DNA from: an uncultured Ignavibacteria bacterium
Lineage (GTDB): Bacteria; Bacteroidota; Ignavibacteria; Tepidaquicellales; OLB5
Direction: 5' to 3'
Length of the DNA stretch: 64,000 bases
Assembly (NCBI GenBank): GCA_937873695.1
Contig: CALMYL010000004.1
Coordinates: 62,001 to 126,000, forward strand
Shown here: positions 51,895 through 61,948 of the stretch, one piece after another
How positions within the stretch are numbered: the stretch's first letter is position 1
Layout of the letters: each line of letters starts with the position of its first letter
The notes under the pieces: generated by a model
What the model saw: the letters and a program-made list of their open reading frames with translations, nothing else
The model's database searches: none
Told to the model about the DNA's origin: nothing
Translations under genes and position numbers: made by a program

Positions 51895-52115
51895 GCTATG
51901 GATTGTTAGTTTAAAAACGATATGTAGAAATTTCGATAGGCTAAATTTAGGTTGTTATTGTGTGATTTTCAATGAATTTTGAAATATTATTAACAAATAT
52001 AGGGTATATTTTAAAAAAAGCAAGTAAGAAATGAAATTAAAAAATGATCATATTATAATGATATATTTGCCCATATTGTTAGTATACATTTCAAAACCAA
52101 CAAAACCCTTTAATT

Positions 52116-54038
52116 TCATACCAAATTCATTTTCTTCTTCAATTCCAGGTACCTTGGATCATTATGGGGCACATTGAATGCGGGATGCTCAATAATAATA
52201 GCCGCAGGACCTATTTTTTTTCCCACGCATTGGAATAAGTGATAAAACCCCTTATCCAGCTCACCCAAAGAAAGCCAGACCATGGCAAGATCAGCATCGA
52301 CAACAATTCCCGGCTCCGATGCCTGCCACTCCTCTATTTTTGCGATGCACTCCATTGCTTTGTTTGCATCCCCTGATTTTGCATAAGCGCAGCCAATGGG
52401 CGCGAATCCTTTTAACGGGTGATCTATAGAAAGGCGAACTTCTTCAAAAATTTCTGCAGATTTCTTCCAGTCGCCTTTTGCGCCAATGCACCAGCCTTTC
52501 AGTTCCTTAGCCGCGCGCATTTGCGGATACATTTCAAGCAGCATTTCAGCCTGCTTTAAGGCATCATCTACCCTGCCTGATATGAGGTAAGCATCCACAA
52601 GTGATTTATTAACTATCGGCGAGAGCGGGTCAGTTTCAAGCGCTTTTTCCATTATAGCTACTGCTTCGCTGTTTTTCCCGGTAATGAGATAATAGAACGA
52701 AAGTAATTGGTGAGCATCGGTTGCTGCAGGGTTAAGTTTTATAGCTTTCTTTAATGAATCATATGCTTCATTCCATTTCCAGTCATACAGTAAATACGCT
52801 GAGCCTTTTGCGGCATAACCCGCAGAAAGTGTGTTATCAAGCTGCAACGCTTTATCGGCATATTTGTGAACGAACCCAAAAGCCTCCCCGGGGTGCACTT
52901 GCCCTGTAGAACCAAGAAAAGCATACGCTTCGGCTGCCATGGCGTACGCGAGAGCATAACCAGGTTCAAGCGATATTGCTTCTTCAAAGAGCGATATTGC
53001 CCTTTTAAAATCATTTGGAGTTACCTTATTATAGAAATGCAGTCCTTTTAAAAACAGGGTGTACGCTTCAAGGTTTTGTACGGGCGCATTAACGAGTTTC
53101 TTATCGTGTTCTTTTGCGGTCAGATTTTCGCGGCATTTATTGACTATAATTCCGCTTATCTCATCCTGCACTTTGAAAATATCGTTTAAGTCACGGTCAA
53201 AATTTTCGCTCCAGATATGATAACCATCGGCAGCATTAATAAGCTGCGCGGTGATGCGTACGCGGTTACCTGATTTGCGAACGCTTCCTTCAAGGATTCT
53301 GTTGACATTAAGTTGTATACCAATTTCACGTATATCTGTGTTCTTTCCTTTAAACGCAAAGGCTGATGTTCTTGAAGTTACCTCGAGACCTTCTACTTTT
53401 GAAAAAACATTCAGCAGCTCCTCTGAAATTCCGTCACTGAAATATTCATTTTCAGGGTCAGCGCTCATATTTACAAACGGCAGAACAGCAAGCCGGTTGA
53501 CCGGCTGTTTGGTCTTTCCCTTAAGTTCATTTCTCGCGGGGACTACAAGACCGTCACTTTCAACAACGAACACACGCATTGGTTCAACAACATTCTTGAA
53601 TTCAAAATAACCCATTTCCCTGGCTGAAAGGTTTTGCTGGTTTTTTATTTCATCGTACACTTTTTCTGAAATCAGGATAGAACCCGGAACGGCAAGTGAT
53701 TCTATCCTTGAGGCGATATTAACGCCATCACCGTAAATGGTTTCATCTTCCATTGAAATATCACCCGAGTGCAGACCAATTCTCAGGTCAACTTTCGGTT
53801 CAATAAGCAGTGTTTGCTGAATTTCTATAGCACACTTAACACCATCAATAGCGCTGCTGAAAATGCTTAATGCGCCATCGCCGTAGTACTGCAATACCTC
53901 ACCGTTGTAAACAGCGGTCGTACTTTCAAGAACTTCTTTCAGTCTGCGCCGTTTTTCTTTTGCCAGCTGTTCATTCTGCTGCATAAGCGCAGTATACCCG
54001 GACATATCAGAAAACATTATTGCAGCTAATTTACGCAT
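52116..54038 (-). CDS. Class III nucleotide cyclase with TolB-like and TPR regions
   Basis: 640 residues. The N-terminal cyclase homology domain (1-160) has metal-binding Asp11 (FSDMSGYT) and Asp54 (YYGDGALSIF) and the transition-state pair Asn107/Arg111 (GDGVNIASR). The base-selecting Lys of adenylate cyclases is Gln50 here. The middle part (about 180-300) is a TolB-like N-terminal domain (LAVLPFVNMS, YHIWSENFDRDLNDIFKVQD). At least five TPR repeats fill 330-600. It makes cAMP or cGMP, or is a degenerate sensor. No helix, so probably cytosolic. No response regulator gene is adjacent. Confidence 0.85.
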   Translation of the reverse strand: MRKLAAIMFSDMSGYTALMQQNEQLAKEKRRRLKEVLESTTAVYNGEVLQYYGDGALSIFSSAIDGVKCAIEIQQTLLIEPKVDLRIGLHSGDISMEDETIYGDGVNIASRIESLAVPGSILISEKVYDEIKNQQNLSAREMGYFEFKNVVEPMRVFVVESDGLVVPARNELKGKTKQPVNRLAVLPFVNMSADPENEYFSDGISEELLNVFSKVEGLEVTSRTSAFAFKGKNTDIREIGIQLNVNRILEGSVRKSGNRVRITAQLINAADGYHIWSENFDRDLNDIFKVQDEISGIIVNKCRENLTAKEHDKKLVNAPVQNLEAYTLFLKGLHFYNKVTPNDFKRAISLFEEAISLEPGYALAYAMAAEAYAFLGSTGQVHPGEAFGFVHKYADKALQLDNTLSAGYAAKGSAYLLYDWKWNEAYDSLKKAIKLNPAATDAHQLLSFYYLITGKNSEAVAIMEKALETDPLSPIVNKSLVDAYLISGRVDDALKQAEMLLEMYPQMRAAKELKGWCIGAKGDWKKSAEIFEEVRLSIDHPLKGFAPIGCAYAKSGDANKAMECIAKIEEWQASEPGIVVDADLAMVWLSLGELDKGFYHLFQCVGKKIGPAAIIIEHPAFNVPHNDPRYLELKKKMNLV

Positions 54039-54163
54039 TTTAGAATTTCGGTAAAAAATCTTCAGGATAGTTAAACAATTTACAGGATAAAAATTTTATC
54101 CCGAGTGAAAAAATCACAGCAAATATTATCATTAATTACACAATATACAACTATAATACTGCA

Positions 54164-54190
54164 TAAAAAAAGCTCCCTGTTTCGGGAGCT
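54164..54190 (-). terminator. Rho-independent terminator for the 913-residue T9SS gene
   Basis: Minus strand: AGCTCCCGAAACAGGGAGCT is a hairpin with eight paired bases, followed by TTTTTTT. It lies about 35 nt after the stop at 54225. Confidence 0.85.
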
Positions 54191-54224
54191 TTAGCTATGA
54201 GAATGTGTCAACGGATGAAACGGT

Positions 54225-56966
54225 CTAACGAACCAACAGCAATTTTCTTGTCTGCCTGTACTCTCCAGCCTGTATTGTGTAGAAATATATTCCGCTTGCA
54301 AGATTGCTTGCATCAAACCTGACTGAATGATTTCCTTTTTTCCTGAATTCATTAACAAGTCCGGCAACTTCCTTACCAAGGATATCATATATCTTAATCT
54401 TTACATAAGTATCATTTGGCAATGAAAAGCTTATGTTTGTAACAGGATTAAACGGATTTGGATACGCATTTGTTGAGAAGAATTTAACCTGTTCTGTTTC
54501 CTCCTGTCCTTTTCTACGCGGGGCTGTATTGAGCTCAAAATTTTCGCCGCCGGTAATGAATTCCCGGTCTGTTCCAAGCTGAGTATACTGCTCCACCTGA
54601 AGTGTGAACCTGTCAGCACCTCTTGGAGGCTGTTCAAAAAGATCAAATTCAAATTTTATCGTGGCCATTTCTTCGGGATCCATTTTCATATCAGAAATAT
54701 ACGCATCCAGTTTAACTATTTCGATTTTTGTTCCCTCGGCCGGTTCTATTCCTTCGCCTCTTGTACCGCCATCCCTCCAGTGCGCATATAGTTTTTCACC
54801 CAGGTCAACATATATTCTTCCGTATCTCTGGAACGGGTTATCTATCTGTTTTTTGGGTGTCAAGAAACGCAGTTTTACCAATGCAACTTCGCGTTCTACA
54901 TTACGAACAGTAACCCAGCCCGCCGCAAGCGGTCCGTTTGGCCCTGAGAAGTCATCAACAACAGTGATGTTTTTCCAAACAATATTATTATTGTTTTTAA
55001 CATTCGTGTAAATACCGGCCCCTTCAGGGAAAGTCATTCCATACGGAGCAACAGGTGAGGTTTCAATTCTTGCCAGCAGGCAAAAATGCGAGCTATCAGA
55101 ACCAAATCCGGAAAAGTCAGAAGGGTTCGGGGGGAACCACGGAATTTCAAAAATGACTGAATCACCGGGAGCAAGATTTGATATTATTGGCATACTCGTA
55201 TGAATGATATTCCCGTGAAGAGTAGGGCCGATATAATAATTGATCCATTGAGTCGGCCAGCTTAAACCTGTTGAAGCCTTGGCCCAGTATGTTTTTAATT
55301 GTCCGCTGGCATAACAGCCGCCGCGGTTACGAACCATAACGTATATGTAGTTTGGATTGTACGGATAGAGTATCGAATCTCTGTACTCCGGATTCTGGTG
55401 CTGGTGCGGATTAGCGAAACCATCCTGCTGAGTTCTTACCCAAATATCCTGGCTTACCCACATGGGGCCGTTATCAGGATTTGGCTCCGTTCCGTCATCA
55501 AGCCATGTATCTTTTGACCAGAGATCGGGTCCGACATCAATTTTTGCTGTCCATACCTGGTATATTCCTGAAAAATTATCTGCCCAAAATGGCCATACTT
55601 TCGTGCCAAGAGAAGTTACCCCGATATAGTCACCCTGGTAACCCCCTGCAAGTCCTGCGATTGGCGCAGGAGTAAAACTATGGTCACTGGCTTTTATATC
55701 TGTCCAAGAAGTTCCGCCGTTAACCGAACGGGACAAATAGACTTCAGCCTGTGTGCTTGTAACGTTTCGCTGATCATAATAAACCACGTTAACTCCCCCG
55801 CATTCATCAACTCTAACGGCAGGCATATAGTTCAGTTTGCCTGAAGCATCCTGGTTCACTCTTGTCCTTGTCCATGTAGCGCCGTTATCTGTTGAGCGCA
55901 TTAATATCACATCAGAATTATCAAGTGCTGGTGTAAAATTCTTTTCAGCGGCAACAACATAAAGCCACCCGTTACGGGGTCCGCCGGTTTTATCAATATC
56001 AAGCCTGGGAAAACCATTACATCTTATTCCGTTTACCAGATTACTTGTTCTGATGCCATTCATATCTGCAACATGGTTGCTTGAAAACGCCCATGTTACT
56101 CCGCCATCGGTTGACCTGGCATATCCAAGGCTGTCTTCGGTTGAATTTTGCCCGTTTGTTGTACAGTTTGCCCACACAACATGCACAACTCCTCCGGGAC
56201 CTACTCTTACATCGCAGCCCTGGTGATGGTGACCTGCTGAAGTGGGGGGACTAACCGGTGCTGCCGTGCTCCAGGTTACTCCGCCATCAGTAGTGTAAGA
56301 TATCACTATCCTGTACGTATATGTTCCTGAAAAATTTGTCCATACAGTATATGCTCTGCCGAAATACGCGCTGCCGGTTACATCATCCACAGCAGAAAGA
56401 TTTTTATCAAAACCGCTGGCACCCGGAAAATTAACCTGCCCTGTCCACGAAGACCCGTTTGTATTGGAATAAGCCGCGCCTTGAATTACAGAGTGACCAA
56501 ACCTTCCGGCCCAAGTACTTCCCACCGGCCATATCCAGTTTGCGGGGTCACCGCTGTTGGGAGTAAATGTCTGGTGGCTTCCCGCCCATGTAACCCCGCC
56601 ATCAATCGAAGCGGTATATCCCGTACCATAGAACGAAGGGCCGAAAGAATTCCATGCGGCGAAAATAATATTACTGCTGCCGGCCTGAGTTGTAACATCA
56701 ACTTCACTTTGGGTGGCAGTATGCGGAAACGGCCTGAAACTTGGACCGATCACATAGTTACCCTGCGCGGTGCTGATGTGTCTATCCGAAGTATTCGGAT
56801 TCACAAAATACAATGATTGCGGCAGTGGCACAAAATCTCCTGTAACCCTAACCTGAGTCGAAGGGTCATAAGACCACCTGATGTCTTCATTTTGAGCAAA
56901 AACAAAAACGCAGTTGCACATAATGATAACACCTGTTAAAATTGTTAATTTTATCCTTCTCATCAT
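54225..56966 (-). CDS. Large secreted sialidase/BNR-type protein with T9SS sorting domain
   Basis: 913 residues with a signal peptide ending near FVFAQ. The N-terminal ~500 residues carry repeated Asp-box-like units (SIDGGVTWAGSH, TTDGGVTWSTAA, STDGGVTWAFSS, STDNGATWTRT, SVNGGTSWTD) as in sialidase-like six-bladed propellers. A beta-rich region follows, and the end is a type A sorting domain (YPNPFNPVTNISFSLP, YDILGKEVAGLV, RKLLLVR). The substrate is unknown. GGAGG lies 4 nt before the ATG at 56966 and 7 nt before a second ATG at 56963, so the latter may be the true start. Confidence 0.88.
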   Translation of the reverse strand: MMRRIKLTILTGVIIMCNCVFVFAQNEDIRWSYDPSTQVRVTGDFVPLPQSLYFVNPNTSDRHISTAQGNYVIGPSFRPFPHTATQSEVDVTTQAGSSNIIFAAWNSFGPSFYGTGYTASIDGGVTWAGSHQTFTPNSGDPANWIWPVGSTWAGRFGHSVIQGAAYSNTNGSSWTGQVNFPGASGFDKNLSAVDDVTGSAYFGRAYTVWTNFSGTYTYRIVISYTTDGGVTWSTAAPVSPPTSAGHHHQGCDVRVGPGGVVHVVWANCTTNGQNSTEDSLGYARSTDGGVTWAFSSNHVADMNGIRTSNLVNGIRCNGFPRLDIDKTGGPRNGWLYVVAAEKNFTPALDNSDVILMRSTDNGATWTRTRVNQDASGKLNYMPAVRVDECGGVNVVYYDQRNVTSTQAEVYLSRSVNGGTSWTDIKASDHSFTPAPIAGLAGGYQGDYIGVTSLGTKVWPFWADNFSGIYQVWTAKIDVGPDLWSKDTWLDDGTEPNPDNGPMWVSQDIWVRTQQDGFANPHQHQNPEYRDSILYPYNPNYIYVMVRNRGGCYASGQLKTYWAKASTGLSWPTQWINYYIGPTLHGNIIHTSMPIISNLAPGDSVIFEIPWFPPNPSDFSGFGSDSSHFCLLARIETSPVAPYGMTFPEGAGIYTNVKNNNNIVWKNITVVDDFSGPNGPLAAGWVTVRNVEREVALVKLRFLTPKKQIDNPFQRYGRIYVDLGEKLYAHWRDGGTRGEGIEPAEGTKIEIVKLDAYISDMKMDPEEMATIKFEFDLFEQPPRGADRFTLQVEQYTQLGTDREFITGGENFELNTAPRRKGQEETEQVKFFSTNAYPNPFNPVTNISFSLPNDTYVKIKIYDILGKEVAGLVNEFRKKGNHSVRFDASNLASGIYFYTIQAGEYRQTRKLLLVR

Positions 56967-57172
56967 AATTCCTCCAAATATTTATTTTTGAAAAAATATC
57001 TACATTTAGCCTGCCGGACAGGAACATAAAGATCGCGCATTCATGCATACCTTTGTGAACGACACAAAATTTCAAATGCATTAATTGCAGATAATGACGA
57101 TCAGTTTACTTCCCTTTTTGCCGCTATCACCTTTCATAGCCAGTTTGTAGTTCGCGGTCACAAAGCGTCTCA

Positions 57173-57220
57173 GTTAACCACTGCTGCTGTTAACCATTGC
57201 TGCTGTTACGGATTGCTGTC
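57173..57220. repeat. Three 16-nt tandem repeats across a stop codon
   Basis: Units GTTAACCACTGCTGCT (57173-57188), GTTAACCATTGCTGCT (57189-57204) and GTTACGGATTGCTGTC (57205-57220). The third contains the stop and last codons of the minus-strand gene at 57206-57412. Confidence 0.75.
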
Positions 57221-57412
57221 TAGCTCTTCGTAAACATTTACAATAGCTCCATCTAAAGTATACACAGTAACAACACATATACCGTTGCTGCACACCCGTT
57301 CTATCCTGTATTCAGGATCGGCATTAACTTTGCCTGTAAATACATTAAATGATATCATGATAAACAAAAACGGAAGAAAGAAACCCAGAATTTTCTTAGT
57401 AAATTTTTTCAT
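57206..57412 (-). CDS. Small exported peptide with one Cys pair
   Basis: 68 residues: a basic start (MKKFTKK), a hydrophobic signal (about 9-25) and cleavage near KVNADP. The mature ~37 residues hold CSNGIC, which could form a disulfide loop, then VVTVYTLDGAIVNVYEEL, probably two strands. No family recognised. The signal peptide, its separate position and the size of the mature product make it plausible as a real gene; shadow reading cannot be excluded. The 3' end lies within a 16-nt tandem repeat. Confidence 0.55.
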   Translation of the reverse strand: MKKFTKKILGFFLPFLFIMISFNVFTGKVNADPEYRIERVCSNGICVVTVYTLDGAIVNVYEELDSNP

Positions 57413-57606
57413 TTGTGGTTAGCTTTAATTATGATTAATTAATAGGTGTTATTTATATTTAACTTATAAATATTAAGAAGAATAGACAAAGAAATTATTC
57501 TCAATTTGACGCTCATAAATCAGAATCATTACTATGAAATATAGCAAAAAGTGGTTATATTTAAAAGTTTGCGGCACATTTTTGCCGTTAATTTTACCTG
57601 TTAAAT

Positions 57607-59100
57607 ATGAACTACAAAGTAAACGAAAATCTGACTGCGATAGTAGGGAGCTTAAGCAAAAAAGATTTAAAGGATTTCAGGAAATTCCTGAAATGTTCTT
57701 TTATGAATCCTTACCCAAAGACCGAAAGTCTTTTCAACTCACTTCTACTGTTCGGTCCTCAATTCAGCGGCCCCAAATTCAACCGCATTGAAGTATTCAG
57801 GAGAATGAACTCAGGGAGGAGTTACAATGACTCAACCATGCGCGACCTGCTTTCAAAACTGAAACAACTTTTAGAAAAATACTTATCATACCGCAGTTTT
57901 GATGCTGATGAATACGACAGGCTTACTCATCTGAGGAAACAGCTTTATTCGCGGAAACTTTACAGGCAGATCGAAAGGAACATTCACGAAACAGAACTTG
58001 GAATTAAGGGTTACGAAGTTGCTGACCCCGATCATTTTTACAAAAAGATCAAGATCGAAACAGAAAAGTTCAACAACTTTGTGATAAATAAAAAGCTTTA
58101 TAATGAGCAAAGCCTGAACGATTCCATCACATCACTGAATTCATCTGCAAAGAACCACCTGGCACTTTTTATACTTGAATCGATCAAGCAAAATGATAAT
58201 ATCCTTAAGATCACAAAAAGGCAGGAAAGAACAAAGACAAGGAATGTAATACCGGAGCTGCTGAAACCCGTTAACATGAAACAAATTATTGTTACCTTAA
58301 AAAAGAATAACAGCGAACTGAGCCATATTTTCCAAATATATTTTAATCTCTATCTTCTGTTTTCCGCCGGTAACAGAGAAAAATACTTTCACTTGCTTAA
58401 AAACGATATCATTGAGAACTCAGATAAGATCAATGCAGATGAACTGCATTTTCTTTTCGGGAGGCTGATAGACTATTGCGTAAATATGTGCAACGAAGGA
58501 AGATCTGAATATTACAGGGAGCTTTTTAACGCATATATGATCATGCTTGAAAAGAAATACTATACAAACAGTTCAAACAAGTATATTTCACAGGATCTTT
58601 TCAGAAACATATTTCAGACAGCGGTAAGGACAAATGATCTTATTTGGGCTGAGGAGTTCATTGTTAAATACAGAAAGGAACTGCATCCGTTAAACAGGGA
58701 TAACATGTATTACTACTGTTATGCATACATACATTTTGACAGAAAAAATTTCGAAAAGTCTCTTGATAACATACTAAAGATCAAACAAGATTACTTTGCA
58801 CTCAAGATAGATATAAAGATTCTGCAGATTAAGATATATTATGAGTTGGGAATGTATGAACAGACTTTTAACCAGCTTGACAGCTTCAAACACTTTATAA
58901 CCAATCATGAGCAAATAGCTTCAGGCAAAAGAGAAAAAATAAAGGATTTCCTGCATTATTTTGAAAGAGTTCTGAAAGCCAGAGTTAAAGAAGATGACGA
59001 ATCGGTTGTTTTTTTGTACCGTGAGCTATGCAAAAAAACCGATGCACAGTTTTATAAATGGCTCACCGAAAAAGCACTTGAATTGAAAAGAGCAAAGTAA
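57607..59100 (+). CDS. Large helical protein of unknown function
   Basis: 497 residues, no signal or membrane helix, nearly all helical and Lys-rich. It opens LTAIVGSLSKKDLKDFRKFL and FMNPYPKTESLFNSL, a pattern (LSKKExxxFxKFLxSPxxN) that I associate with a family of uncharacterised Bacteroidota proteins, often in several copies per genome. The C-terminal half looks TPR-like (YYYCYAYIHFDRKNFEKSLDN, YYELGMYEQTFNQLDSF). Possibly a scaffold. A near-match to a -7 element (CATTTTTG) ends 22 nt upstream. Confidence 0.65.
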   Translation: MNYKVNENLTAIVGSLSKKDLKDFRKFLKCSFMNPYPKTESLFNSLLLFGPQFSGPKFNRIEVFRRMNSGRSYNDSTMRDLLSKLKQLLEKYLSYRSFDADEYDRLTHLRKQLYSRKLYRQIERNIHETELGIKGYEVADPDHFYKKIKIETEKFNNFVINKKLYNEQSLNDSITSLNSSAKNHLALFILESIKQNDNILKITKRQERTKTRNVIPELLKPVNMKQIIVTLKKNNSELSHIFQIYFNLYLLFSAGNREKYFHLLKNDIIENSDKINADELHFLFGRLIDYCVNMCNEGRSEYYRELFNAYMIMLEKKYYTNSSNKYISQDLFRNIFQTAVRTNDLIWAEEFIVKYRKELHPLNRDNMYYYCYAYIHFDRKNFEKSLDNILKIKQDYFALKIDIKILQIKIYYELGMYEQTFNQLDSFKHFITNHEQIASGKREKIKDFLHYFERVLKARVKEDDESVVFLYRELCKKTDAQFYKWLTEKALELKRAK

Positions 59101-59140
59101 TGAAAAATATCATTTGCGGCAGATCATATTCAATAAAAAC

Positions 59141-59887
59141 TTAAAACTCAAAACTGAGTCCGTTTACCAGGTAATATGTGGTTTTAGGGACACCCGGGAA
59201 GGGACGTGTATCGAACCTGTAATTAAATCCGGTTTTGAACTTCAGGTTCTCGAAAATTTTAAAAAGCAGGTCTGATTGCGAAAGAACTCTGTAATCTTTA
59301 AGATCCTGCATATTGGGCTGGAAGTAGATGGTATTGATGAACTCAACCCTGTCGAAATCAAAGGTAAAAGAAAGATAACTGCTTGTGCGATGGTTTCTTT
59401 CAATAATAAGTTTATCAACTGACTCCTGGTATTCAAACATATAAAGTGATGCAATGTAAGCACGGAATTTATCTGAATCGTAAAGCTTGAAACGCGGACC
59501 CGAACCGGCAAGCACTCTCTGTCCAACTTCAAGAGCTTTGTTATACTGGTATTGCGTGAAGAATTCCCACCTCAAAAATTCCTTTGTTATTTTCCTGTTG
59601 TATCTTACGTGCGCAAAACCTGAATTGACGAATTGTGTACCTGCTCCCTTGATAATTCTCATTTCATTCAGAAATAGCCAAAGATCGTTTTTACCTTTGA
59701 ACTGAAGATGGATTAGCGCACCGAGATCGAATATCTCATCAACTGATTTTGAGAACTGGAAACTGGCTTCAGCGGTTCCAATCCAACCCGTTGTATCTGA
59801 GCGCATTCTGCGCGATTCAATATTCACCACCTGAGCCATAACTGCAGATGATGTTAATAATATCAGTAAAAATAAAATTGATCTCAA
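59141..59887 (-). CDS. DUF481-type outer membrane beta-barrel protein
   Basis: 248 residues with a signal peptide (ILLTSSAVMAQ). The mature part alternates strands in the DUF481 (YdiY-like) manner: WIGTAEASFQFSKS, ALIHLQFKG, RKITKEFLRWEFFTQYQYN, VLAGSGPRFKLYD, and the ending FKTGFNYRFDTRPFPGVPKT...GLSFEF. Such proteins are predicted 12-stranded barrels. The start is TTG at 59887, with GGAGG five nt before it. It faces the + strand gene at 57607 tail to tail. Confidence 0.8.
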   Translation of the reverse strand: MRSILFLLILLTSSAVMAQVVNIESRRMRSDTTGWIGTAEASFQFSKSVDEIFDLGALIHLQFKGKNDLWLFLNEMRIIKGAGTQFVNSGFAHVRYNRKITKEFLRWEFFTQYQYNKALEVGQRVLAGSGPRFKLYDSDKFRAYIASLYMFEYQESVDKLIIERNHRTSSYLSFTFDFDRVEFINTIYFQPNMQDLKDYRVLSQSDLLFKIFENLKFKTGFNYRFDTRPFPGVPKTTYYLVNGLSFEF

Positions 59888-60004
59888 ATCTGCCTCCGTA
59901 AAATTTTATGAACGCAATTTAGCTCTATATACCAATATTTACAACAAATAAAGCCTTAATTTACACGGAAAAATTATGCTGATTGTTGCCGGAAACTCCA
60001 TGAG

Positions 60005-60039
60005 CAATTAACAATGAGCAATGAACAATTAACAATTGG
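60005..60039. repeat. Heptamer tandem repeat (CAATTAA type)
   Basis: Five units: CAATTAA, CAATGAG, CAATGAA, CAATTAA, CAATTGG. It lies in the gap between the divergent DUF481 and acyl-CoA ligase genes. Confidence 0.75.
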
Positions 60040-60122
60040 TAAAGGGCAAAAAACAAATACCATATATCAACTGAAAAATGGAAATCCCGGAAAATTGATT
60101 AATAACTCAATCATTTTATTAG

Positions 60123-60130
60123 TAATTTTG
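60123..60130 (+). promoter_or_regulatory. -7 element for the acyl-CoA ligase gene
   Basis: TAATTTTG, an exact TAnnTTTG, ends 18 nt before the ATG. The only TTG nearby (60095-60097) is 25 nt upstream, longer than the usual spacer. Confidence 0.4.
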
Positions 60131-60148
60131 TAACAAATTTATAAAAAC

Positions 60149-61948
60149 ATGGATTTGGGTTACAATAATTTTACGGAATTCTTTCAGTCAGTATGCAAAA
60201 CTTACGGCAATGATGGCGCCATATACTGGAAAGACCCGAACGAAAACAAAAAAGAGTATAAGCACATAACCGGCAGCAAATTAAAAGAGCTCACTTACCT
60301 GCTTGCTAGAGCAATTGAGCAGTTCGGGATAAAACCCGGCGAAACTGCCGCCATCATTTCCGAAACCAGGTTTGAATGGGTTGTGACTGACTTTGCATGT
60401 ATAGCGAAACAAATAGTTACCGTGCCTGTATACCCTACAATGACATCAGAGCAGATAAGGTTCATCCTTCTGCATTCAGAAAGCAGGCTTTGTTTTGTTT
60501 CCACTCAGCTGATGGCTGAAAAAGTGAATGCAGTATTTAACGAATTACCCAAACTTGAAAAGATAATAACATTCAATAAAACAGATCATTCACATGAACA
60601 CATAATCAGCTTTGAAGAGCTGATTTATGGCGAACTGCTGGAAGAAAGAACGGCTTATAGCGATAAAATAGCTGATGAATTCTTCATTGATATGGCCGGC
60701 AAACAATCCGTTAACGATCTATTAACAATCATATATACTTCCGGCACAACGGGAATCCCAAAGGGCGTATGCCTATCGCACAAGAATGTGCTTGCAAATG
60801 TTAAGCAGTGCACTGATTCATTCCCGGTCCACCCTGATGATATTTTTCTATCATTCCTACCCTTGGCTCATACATATGAAAGAACCGGCGGCTATTATGT
60901 ACCGCTATCAAAAGGCGCGAAGATTTATTACGCAAAGAATATCGATACGCTTGCCGCGCAAATGGCGGAAGTAAAGCCCACAATAGTACTTGCAGTGCCG
61001 ATGCTCTTTACCAGAATTGCATCAAGAGTACAGAAGAATATTGAACAAATGCCGTTGCTGAAAAGAACGATCACTAAACGCGCTTTAAAGATAGGAAAAG
61101 CATTCAGGGAGAATAAAAGTAATCCGTTGTGGAAACTTGCAGACAAAAGAGTATTTTCAGTAATACGCGAAAGAACCGGAGGCAGGATAAAGTTCTTTAT
61201 TTCCGGCGGCTCTGCTTTAAGCAAAGAAACCGCCGAGTTCTTTGATTCAATTGGTGTGCTCATTCTGCAGGGTTATGGAATGACAGAAGCATCGCCGGTT
61301 ATTTCTGTAAACAGGCTAGATAATAATGAATTCGGGACAGTGGGTCCCCCGCTTGAAAACGTAAATGTAAAAATAGCCGGTGACGGCGAAATACTTGTAC
61401 AGGGTGATAATGTTATGCTGGGTTATTTTAAGAATCCCAAAGATACAGATGAAATGATAATAAGCGGCTGGCTGCACACTGGAGATATCGGCATAATAGA
61501 TGATCGCGGTATGCTGAAAATAACAGACCGCAAGAAAACACTTATCAAAACCGCCACAGGAAAATATATTTCGCTCACTCACATTGAAGAGAACCTTGAG
61601 CGCTCTGAATACATCAGCCAGGTTATTTCATTCGCTTCTGATGAGAAAGACTATGTAACTGCGCTTATTGTGCCTGATCAGGATATGCTTGAGAGTCTTG
61701 CAAAAAAACTCGGGGTGCAATACAATACGTTAAGAGATCTTACTGATAATGACGTTATTCATAATTTTTTTGAATCTGAAATTGACGTACTTCAGAAACC
61801 GCTCGCCAAATATGAACGTGTCAGGAAATTCGCATTGCTTGAAGATCCTTTTACCATTGAAAGCGGAGAACTGACTCCCACAATGAAACTGAAAAGAAAA
61901 GTAATAGAAGAAAAGCATAGGTCTGTAATAGAAGATTTCTATAATTAG
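60149..61948 (+). CDS. Long-chain fatty acid-CoA ligase (AMP-binding)
   Basis: Activates fatty acids with ATP and CoA at the membrane. At 599 residues it has the P-loop-like YTSGTTGIPKG at 196-206, the YGMTEASPVIS motif, GWLHTGDIG, and the C-terminal hinge DRKKTLIKTATGKYI. The order and length fit the FadD15-like/FACL group of Bacteroidota. No helix. A -7 element lies 18 nt upstream, and neighbours point away, so it is its own unit. Confidence 0.94.
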   Translation: MDLGYNNFTEFFQSVCKTYGNDGAIYWKDPNENKKEYKHITGSKLKELTYLLARAIEQFGIKPGETAAIISETRFEWVVTDFACIAKQIVTVPVYPTMTSEQIRFILLHSESRLCFVSTQLMAEKVNAVFNELPKLEKIITFNKTDHSHEHIISFEELIYGELLEERTAYSDKIADEFFIDMAGKQSVNDLLTIIYTSGTTGIPKGVCLSHKNVLANVKQCTDSFPVHPDDIFLSFLPLAHTYERTGGYYVPLSKGAKIYYAKNIDTLAAQMAEVKPTIVLAVPMLFTRIASRVQKNIEQMPLLKRTITKRALKIGKAFRENKSNPLWKLADKRVFSVIRERTGGRIKFFISGGSALSKETAEFFDSIGVLILQGYGMTEASPVISVNRLDNNEFGTVGPPLENVNVKIAGDGEILVQGDNVMLGYFKNPKDTDEMIISGWLHTGDIGIIDDRGMLKITDRKKTLIKTATGKYISLTHIEENLERSEYISQVISFASDEKDYVTALIVPDQDMLESLAKKLGVQYNTLRDLTDNDVIHNFFESEIDVLQKPLAKYERVRKFALLEDPFTIESGELTPTMKLKRKVIEEKHRSVIEDFYN

